In this document: piece after piece, positions 1 through 9,500 of the stretch
How the letters are laid out: every line of letters begins with the position of its first letter
Numbering within the stretch: the first letter of the stretch is position 1
NCBI GenBank assembly: GCA_004335635.1
Contig: QAXH01004568.1
Location: forward strand, 7,093 to 25,310
Direction: 5' to 3'
DNA from: Chloromonas sp. AAM2
Taxonomy: Eukaryota; Chlorophyta; Chlorophyceae; Chlamydomonadales; Chlamydomonadaceae
Length of the DNA: 18,218 nucleotides
The notes under the pieces: generated by a model
The model's database searches: none
Seen by the model: the letters and a program-made list of their open reading frames with translations, nothing else
Told to the model about the DNA's origin: nothing
Position numbers and translations under genes: made by a program

Positions 1-99
1 AGTGACAGAGTGGCATCGGGGGTTTGAATGTGGGCAGGCAAGAGTGACAGAGTGGCATCGGGGGTTTGAATGTGGGCAGGCAAGAGTGACAGAGTGGCA
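1..99. repeat. 42-bp tandem repeat, 2.4 copies
   Basis: Copies at 1-42 and 43-84 are identical and a 15-base partial copy follows at 85-99. The array probably continues left of the window. It lies in the intron after gene 1 exon 22. Confidence 0.95.
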
Positions 100-152
100 A
101 CCGTGTGACATCATGGGTGTGAGTAACATCTCAATCGTGGATGGTATTGTGA

Positions 153-179
153 GTGTGGGTGTGGGTGTGGGTGTGGGTG
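153..179. repeat. (GTGTGG)n microsatellite
   Basis: About four and a half units of the 6-bp motif. Bases 100-395 otherwise show nothing coding. Confidence 0.9.
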
Positions 180-395
180 ATACGTGGAATTGAATGCGTG
201 TCCCTCTGGCAACAGTGTGCTTGTCGCCAGAGCACGTGCAGAGGGCCTCCTAAGGAAAAGTCAGTGCGCTGAATGCGATGCACTGACATCAAGGGTACGG
301 TTGTATCGGCGATAGCACTCAACTCAATAGCACTCCATTCCAGGTGACGCACGAACGAAACCCGTCCAACCCGCCATCCCTAGCATGCATCTCAC

Positions 396-506
396 CGCAA
401 CACCGTATGTGTAGGACGCCAGGCTGGCGGTGCTATCGGACTTGGACTTGGTCAGCTCTGATTGAGCGATGGAGAGCTGGGCAGTGGTGGCAGCCAAGTC
501 GCTAAC
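396..506 (-). CDS. Gene 1 exon 22: polar helix, last exon in window
   Basis: Acceptor TTTTCGCAG, donor GCG/GTGAGA. Encodes VSDLAATTAQLSIAQSELTK then SKSDSTASLASYTYGVA, a polar, probably helical segment. The donor and open frame mean that the gene continues left of base 1. Confidence 0.78.
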
Positions 507-3500
507 CTGCGAAAACCATCGAGGAGGGATGGCAAAGGCGGGATGACGCGACAGGTAGTGCCCAAGTGACAAAAGAAACCGCCAAACAAAGTGTGATCGT
601 GTTGAGTGATCGTAGAAATGATCACAGAAAGTGTGATGACAGAGTAACAAAGCAGTACACTGTGCTGGCGGTAAAACATACTGACCAGAACGAGAGCAAC
701 ATCAGAGCGGTTCCACTCGAGTAGATTATCACGTCAGTTTCTGAAAAGTTCAGAACCAAAACCGTTTGGCGTACCTTGGCTTGGTTCAAGGACTGGACTT
801 GCACTGTGTTTGCGCCTCCTGAAGGTAGGTAGGAGGTGATGTAGGGGCGCTCACCAGGATTCGCCTCCTGTGGAACCACACATAACAGCAAACGACCCGT
901 GTGAAACTTGTTTTCTGAGCTCCAAAACCAGGACCTTATGGGTTTATTTCAGAATAATGACTTCATACCAATGTGTTGTACCAGGCTGGTGCATGATGTG
1001 ATACCGGGCTGTGATACCATTGTGATGCATAGAAACGTTGTACCAGGCTGCTATAACAGGGTGAAACAAGACTCGCGACAAATGAAAGATGTTTCCAAGG
1101 AACAGGGTTATGCTCGCCACAAAACCAAATCCTGGGGTATTTGGTGGCTGAAAACCACCTAAGCAGAGTGCCCAATATGGCTGCCACTGCAACTGGTTCT
1201 ATTGTTTGGATCGTGTCAACCAGTAAACAGCAAGCAACAACTGTTGTCAACAGTAAACAGCAGCAACAACACTGGAAGAACGCCTTGACTTACCAGGCTG
1301 GTTTTCAGGACAGGCCATGCGGGCACGCCCACACCCAGGCGAGTGAGGGTGACGTATGAGGATCGGCCGTAGTCTGCCAACGGTGCAGGCAGAGGGGCAG
1401 CGGAAGGGAAGGCACTGGCCAGGTTGCCACTCGTCTGGTAGGTGGTGTACACGTACTGGAGGAAGCCCTGCAGTGTGGAACCGAACAGCGGCATGACGGT
1501 GACAGGTGTTGTACACACACAGGACCTGTACACACACAGCTTGAACACGCACTGCTTGTACACACACAGCTGCAAGCAGGCACTTGCTTCAACAATGCAT
1601 TAGTTTGTCCACTGGAGCGTGTGTTGTTCAAGGCTTTAATAAGCATCATATTGCATCTCAACCTTCCGGCTTCCCATGTCGGCTTCTCATGTCCGCTTCC
1701 CATGTTCACCATGCGCCGCCTGCACCTCCCATACGAGTACTGTCCTGCCTGCCTTAGGTCGGAATATCCTTAGCATCGCTTGCTGTATTGGACCCATGCC
1801 TACCTGCAGCGCGCCGCCTGCCTCTCCCATGTCACCAAGATCTGCTGGCACAGCCAGGTAGTCGATTCTTGACAGCGGATAGACGGTGACAGTTGTGGGA
1901 TTCGCACTGGTGGTGGTCTTTGCGTACCAATCGTCCCAGGGGGCGGGGTAGATGTCGGTTGCACGGGCGCCAAGAGTGTCTAGAAGCTGCTCGCCATAGG
2001 ACGATGGTGGCATCTGCGTGGACAATCGCAGAACAGCCTTCTGGTTACTTCAGCTGACGTAGCAGATGCGTGTGGTTTGGCGTAGCAGATTGGGTTGGCG
2101 GAGCAGATGCACGGCTTCGCTTTGCCCGCATGTGTTCGCTGGTGTGCCTCTCCCCTGTGACAGCATCGAGCGTCCCACCATACATGCAACAGAGTATGGC
2201 GTTCCCGAATAGGTTTGACTTGCTGGTCTTGCTTGCCGGTCCGCTATGCCTGGACCTTGTGGAAATGCCTCTTGCAAACACAGTCGTGACGTCCTTTGTA
2301 CCATACATACTTTCGCCAGGGCATGGTGGTCGCGGGCTGCTGACTTAACGCGCGCCTCTGTGGACTCCACGAGGTGACACACGTTTCTTTTCATGTCTCA
2401 GATCACGAGTGTGCCTTTGAAATCTCGGACTACGAGTGCGAACGGCGTGCTGCTTTGTGCGCTGGACTACCCATCCCCCGACAAAAACCCACAGCAGTAA
2501 CACCCACGTTCCGTTTTGTTCAAATTGGGTCATGTTTATGTTCCTGACAACCGTACCTGAGAGGCGACGACCCAGTTCCCGGTCGGCCCAGAGGCGCCCA
2601 GCTCCTGCAGCGCTGCTTCCTTCAGACCGAAGGCTGAGTACTCTACTGCCCAGTCGGCGGTGGCAAAGGCCAACGCTGTGTAGCTCACATTGGCGGGGCG
2701 GGGCGTTGTCGCGCCGTTGGCCACTACCATGGCAAGGTCTGCATACGGCAGCAACACCGGCACAGGCGGTTAATAACGACTTGTATGGGAGTTGGTTGGT
2801 TCGCGAGCGGGTGGCGGACACCAGCGTTCAACCCAATGGGCAGAAAACAACGTGCTTGATTCAAATACCTGGTGGTACTTAGATGCAGAGAACTGTCTCT
2901 TCATGCCAGGCAGGGCACACAATTCCAATTACGTGCAAACATGAGCTCAATAGCCACAACTCACACGAGGCAGGTACAAAGGGCTTGCATAGGTTCCGGT
3001 GCTGACCATAAGGACAACGTGCACCTGTTGCTGGATGGCTTGCCTTACCTTGGGCATGCAACGAAGTGTCTATGCTGGTCAGCGTGGTGACCTCCACGGC
3101 GGGGCAGTTGACCTTCACGTATGAGATCACAGCTGCGAAGGCAATACAAGTACAGACAGCAGCACATTGGTTGAGCACAACGGCAGTACACATACAACAG
3201 TGTACCAGGCCCAGATAACAGGACTAAGGCAGTTGACAGAGCAAGTGAAAGCTGCAGTTCGTGGTGGCAGCACACACTGTTGTTCTTCTCTGCTGAACAT
3301 GCGCAGGCATGTGCAGATTGTCCGTGCATGCACAAGGCCAGAAATGTAGTGGCGTGGCTACGCTTGGCAAATGAAGCTCGCTGTTTCAGATTATGATCGC
3401 TGCTCTATCAAACTGCAAAACGCTAGCAGTCGCTGCGTTGCCCTGTTCTTAACTCCGCAGAGGCTCCGGACTTGAACTGAGGCAATGCGGGAAGTGGCCA

Positions 3501-6500
3501 GCGGACATGTGCGCAGCGCACCTTGCATCATTCCGCAGGATGGGCCGTTGCATGGTGCATAGAGTTTGATGGCATTGTCGGGCAGCTTGAAGTCACCGTT
3601 GTCTGCCGCGAGCGCACCATCGTTCCACCTGCATTATCGCCAGCAAAACACCACATGTGATCAGCCCAGTGGCAGAAGATGTCAGGTGTGGCAGACAGTG
3701 CTTGGGAGAAGACCGACGGTTTACAGGACGGTTTGTCGCGGCTTGCAAAACATGTTGAGTTTTCTATACGTGGCTTGCAAAACCAGGCCTGGAAAACCGA
3801 CGCAGAAATCTAACAAAACTACGCACCTCGTAATGGCACCAGTCAAGATTTTCGCCAGGTTGCACGGACTGATCTTCACCGCTGGGATGCTGTTGGCGCC
3901 GGGCACGCTGGAGTTTGCATCCGTGGTGTAAGTTAGAGCAATGGGTCGGATCAGCAAAGGCATTTGCAACACCTGGACGCCATTCTGGCCCAACGCGCGC
4001 CACTGTTCGGTAGGCAGAGCCTGATCCAGCACAAGAGCACGTGTCTGCGAGAAAACAAAAGCAACAGCAGCACGGTGGATGGCAAACAAGACTGGCATCG
4101 GAAGCGACCCATCACTTCCAAAAACATGGCCAGTCTTGGGCGCCAAGGTCAGGTGGCAAACAAGAACAAAAATGAAGGCAGCAAGCAGATGAGAAAATTG
4201 AAACGTGGCAAAATGACGTTTCTGTGATCTTACCATGACTTGTGAGGACTTGCTAGCGTTTGGCAGCAGCAGCTGGTAGAGATTATCCACATTTTCCGTC
4301 ACGTCCTGCACAGTCACACACGTTGACCAGTAGTTCAGGTCCGAACATTCAAACACAAGAACGTAGCCGAGGACCTGATCGGAAGGTCAGAGCCGTCACA
4401 AGCATGGCTCTAACTGAAACTAAACTGATAACCAGGACCTGATAACTGACGACTACTGTCAGGTCCGCAAACCGGACGCTCAACTTTGCACAGCCATCCT
4501 TTGACAAACTCATTTGCACAGCCTTCCCAGTTGTGGAGGCGCAACTATAACTGCCTCACCTCGTGCACGAATCGGACTGGATACGAAGCGAAGTACGAGA
4601 GTTCGTCCATCATGCTCTTCACGATGGGGCCTGCGTTGCCAAAAGCTGAGCCGGCAGAGCGAACGACGATGCCAGTTGATACACGGTTTTCAAGCCGGGT
4701 GAGGTTCTGCCAAAGCTCGATGATCTCGTCCTCAAGACCAGACTGGCGGAAATCACTCAGCGTGTTGACGTCCATACCTGGACAACGAACAGCATGCGCC
4801 ACCTGGTCTTGAAACACTGCTTACTTCGTGCACGTCTTGCAATGCTTTCATGTAATCATAGTAAGTAGGGTACCCAGGGTACATAGTGCTGGTCCGATCA
4901 GTAAGTAGGGTACCCATCAGCTGGTCAGATATCAAACGCACCTATGATTTAATTTCTATGTGACAGAATGGTCTGCAGTTGGTCACACTCTACTTGGTCA
5001 CACTCTACTTCAAGCGCACCTCGGTCATTGGGGGTAGTTTCGAAAGTCCAGGGCACTGTGCCGGGCGCTACTTGAATCTGCGCGTTGACTTGTCTCTGCA
5101 CAGGAAGACAAAGATGGCATGGACAAGAATCTCCGACAGATTCTGATTTGGAACTCGTCTGCTTATCCCTGTGCTATGCCCGGTCCATTAACGGCACATC
5201 AAAGCAACCGCAAGCCGACTATGCACACACAAAGGAGGATGTACTGCCTGTCTTCGCAATTTCTCTCCGACAGGTCATCATACATCCGATGGTCATTCGC
5301 TCACCTCAATCTGCGCCCGGAAGCTCTCAGGCAACTTCATCAGTCCGTTCTCCTCGACGAGGTAGGCATTCTCCTGCTTGAAGATGTACCTGCACAGCCA
5401 AACAGAGGTACACATATAGGGTGCAGTGGCGACCAATAGGTCACCTACTTTCCTTTTCCCCGTTGCCCCTTGCCCCCAACAACAACAAAAACAGAGATAC
5501 ACCGCAAGGCTGGCATGTAAGAGGAATCCACAGCTTCTGTTTCTTCCGCAGTTGTTGCTTGACCCACGTGGATAGCTCGGTGACGTCAGGTCAAATGGTA
5601 AAGAATATGTTGACCAGCTAGGGAAAATTTCCCCAAACCCATTACCAAAAAAACCCTAACATTGATAATTGATAGACGTGGGGGGCAACCAAACGACAAG
5701 CGCTTGCGTTTGTTGCTTGGTGCTAGGACCGCAGATGTTGGTAATTCTGATGCTTTGCTGGCTCGGTGGTATGACTGCAGTGGCTGATGACTGGGGATGG
5801 CAGGCATTCAAAACATGACGAAAGGATGTGTGTGCGCCAATGCCACCTATGCAGAAGCGAAAGCCACCTATACAGAAACCACAGCATCACAGCACGTACT
5901 GGAAAAACGCCTTTGTGAGCTGTGACGACCGCCCGTAATCAGCCAGGTTCTGAGCGACGTAAGCATAGATCAGGGTGGTCAGTGGGAAGGCATCTGCAAG
6001 GCACAGTTGAAAACAGAACGATTGCATAAGAACCTTACGAGCCTAGGGAGTAAGGCATAGCAGCTGGAAGCGGTAAAGAAAAAACAGCCCGATTGACCCA
6101 GGCTTAATGAGGCTGGGCACTTCAGCCCAGTCCCCAAATGTAGCCGAGCATTGCCAAGACCTGCCAAATGTAGCTGAAAATACGGCAATGCTTCAGGTAT
6201 GGAAGTAGAGTAATACATAAAATATGCCAAGAACAGTCAACAAAACCTACGGTTTGTTGATATTGATTATGATGCGAAATTTGACAGGTCTTGGCAATAC
6301 AACAAGGTGAGCAAGTGCAATCTGCCTTGACAATCAAAGCCCTTGCCACTTACCAATGTTATCAGCATTGACGAAGTTGACGTTTGACCAATCCTCGGTG
6401 GCAGGTCGCTGCAGGATGGAGCCTGGGGCTCTGAAGACGGTCTGCGAGCAGAGCGGGATGGAAGCCGTCTATTGCACTTGTGGTCCATCAATACATGGCA

Positions 6501-9500
6501 TTGGTTCATCACCCTAGGCAATTTTATTGATAGGCATGATGTCACTTCAGTGTGCGTGCCAAGTAGGTGGTGTGTATTCCAGACACCCAATGACCTTGTT
6601 TGACCCGCTTGGTCATATGCTGAAGATCAACAGCCACGCAAGAAAACGCCCAGCAGACCCTTCGTCCAGGGCTAACCCTGACAGGAACCTGTACAACCTC
6701 AGGCTAACGACATGTGCACGCAAGGTCAGCGACATGGACAGCACAAGGCCAACGACACGAGAGAAGCACGGAAAACGACAAGAAAGCACACCCAGCAGGC
6801 GCTTCACACAGGGTAGGACTTACAGCGACAGTGGTGGCAAGGCTGCTGGACTGGACGTTTTTCCTGAGGCTGTTCAAGCCAGCGGCCAGGGTTCGCACAC
6901 CCTGAGCGTTCTCCAGACGGGCCTCATCGAGCTCTGCAACGGCGTGGTTCATTATCATCATCGTTAGTTTAATGTTATTTATCACTATGATCACAACACC
7001 TACACGGCTGATCATAGCCATGGCCAAACGTAGGCTGGTCCAGGCCCAAGAAAAGTAGCTGCTTTCGTGGTGCACAATTGGAGATGGTGCACTTCTCAGC
7101 CTGTTAACGCATTCAAGCTCACGTACTACAGGTAGACGCAACATCTTTCCAAGACCTACGTTTGCCAGTATCCCCAAGAATGATGTGTAATCTCTAATCT
7201 AGTGGCGTGCTGTCTGCATCCGGGTCTGCCTGTGCCGTGTGTGTATGTGCGCTTTACCCCCTGCCTTTGGTTACCGCTCGGCCTGTCTCTGGCCTCTGCT
7301 TGCTGGCTGGGGGCCTACAAGAGGACTGGTCGGGTTGGTTGCTTTCCTTGCTTTCCCTTTTGAGGGCCACATTTCTGCTCAAACGGTTGCAAACCCGCTA
7401 GGACTGACCCGGCCACAGGCTGTAGGTTTTCTGTTGCGCAATGCCTCTGTGTTCCTTCTGGGGCTGCCGCACTCAATTCTCACCACCATGTAACCTGTAC
7501 TGTAAATGCATGTCAAGCACCGCTCTACCTACCGTACTCAATTCCCACGGAGGTAGGCAGGAAGCCAATGGAGTGGGTTGTGGCATTGATGGCAGCCGCC
7601 ATCTGAGCCGCAGTGGTGATTGGCACACCCTGCTCAGGGCAGGAGGGTAACAAGTGTGATGTGTGGGAGAGAGAAGCGCGTGGCTGTGCTGGCAGTGGCC
7701 TGTGGAGCGCACAGCTAGCCCCAGCTAATCAGGCCTCCACGATCCTTCAAATCCTCGTGTCTTGCCACCCCAGCACTACTCTGATGAACCTGCTTAAGCG
7801 CTTCTGTTGAAAGCAGATCACGTTGCTCCGCATTGTGAGCCCTCCACAAGGGTTTGTCCTGCCAGCCGGCCTGCCTCAGTCTACAAGAATCCTCACCTCT
7901 CTTAACATGCTGCTTAGTCCCACCCAGCCCCATTCCACATCCTCCACTCTCCAATCTTCCCACTCCTGCTACAACTGCCTGGTCTTCATTCTGCCTTGCA
8001 GCTACATTCACTCCAACGCCCATTTCATCATCATCGTCATCATTATCACATGCTTATCATGGTTTCCCCCACGCCTTGGGCCCTGTTGCACCCCGTCTCA
8101 CGTTGAACGTCGTGGTGACACGGCCTGGCTGGTACACGGGAGTGTAGCTGGCGGGTGCGCCATTACACTTGAGCTCAGTCCACTTGGTCAAGGTGTAAGC
8201 TGCGCTGTAGGCCTGAGCATAAGCAAACACTGTCATGGGCGCGTCCATGTATGGCAACGCACTTGCCACGTCGGCAGTAGTGGTGGTGGTCTCAGGATCG
8301 ACGTAGCTGCAGCATCAAGGCATGACAACCTTTGGAAGACAGCATGGTTGAAACTGGTTCATATGCGCTGTGATAGCACACCACGGCAGGCCCCGATCTT
8401 TAGTGTGCTCTGTATGCATACAATGAAAAGAGTTGCATGCTCAGGGCAAGGTGTGCTGGGAGAGGTGACCTGTGACCTAGTCCCTTGACGTGTGCATGCA
8501 TGCATGTGTACATCTGTGTGTCAGTGCTTGCATGCACAGAAGTGAGCCTAAAGCCCTAAACACGTGTGGTATGCACTGGAAATGTTTGGTTTGATGTTTT
8601 ATGCAGTGATACCGTGTCATTATTGTTGGTGAAGGTGAGAAAATCAAACTGTATTGAAGATTACGTGGCAGGTTTCTCACTTGTTGTATTGACTCAGCTC
8701 CAGGTCGTTCCACTTGAACGTGTTGCCTTCCGTCCAGATTCGGTTCACCAGGCAGGGACTCAACGCCAGGGCGAAAGTTGGGACCTGCATGCGCATGGGC
8801 GACATGTTTACATTGCAGGCACAATGCAGGCAATGTTGTTGGTCTCGTTGCTACTGTTGGTGTGGTGGGAAGTTGAGTGACAGTGGCAGTGGTAGTCTTA
8901 GTGTTAGTGGTGCTGGGAGAAGAGGCTGGTGTCGATGTTGGCAGGTAACGTTCATCCGTGCCTGCGGTGTGCCTCGATGTGCCTGCGGTGTGCCTCGATG
9001 TGCCTGCGGTGTGCCTCGATGTGCCTGTATACTGCTGGCCTGACAAGCCTGCAAGCGGTATAAACTGCGACCTCTATCTTTGAGAAGCCGACCGTGCAGG
9101 CAACTAGTTAGTCAACTTTGGTCAAAGTCAGGCGACTCGCAATTGAACAGCAGTGATTTGTATGCCTGTGTGCTGTGGCCCTGATGTGATGTGCATGTGC
9201 ACTGCTGACCCTAATGTTGTGTGCCGGTGTGCTGCCTAAGCAGAAGGCCAGGCTTTGATGCTCAACCAACCTGCTGGTTGTAGAAGATCGAGATGGATCC
9301 AATGGCCATAGGCAGCTGCAGCATGTTACCCCTGCCTTGATCCATCCACTGTTTGAACTTGGTAGCTGGCATTGGAACATCTCCAACCTACATGGCGTGT
9401 GGCACAAAGTGAGGATCATCTTATCAGCTGGCACTGATCGTGCGCATTTTCAGGGATTAAAGGTGATGAACTGAAACCCAATTCCGATGTTCCTTGCCAG

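Noticed and set aside
2..193. Open frame with repeated peptide units at the left edge
   Set aside because: It is only the translation of the 42-bp repeat; no start context or family.
855..867. 13-base microexon as a separate exon
   Set aside because: The 36 bases after it are in frame and stop-free, so one continuous exon 775-867 is simpler; the alternative is kept as a finding.
3721..4356. 211-codon uninterrupted minus-strand frame as a single gene
   Set aside because: It reads through two introns. Only 3827-4044 and 4234-4305 carry binding-protein motifs, and splicing joins them in phase with neighbouring exons.
4753..4941. Exon candidate encoding a tyrosine-rich peptide, ending GAA/GTAAGC at about 4831
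   Set aside because: Its phase does not fit exon 13, whereas the exon at 5020-5095 fits both neighbours exactly.
7823..8488. 221-codon plus-strand open frame
   Set aside because: It runs antisense through exon 6 of gene 1, whose family motifs and splice phases are far stronger, and has no recognisable domain.
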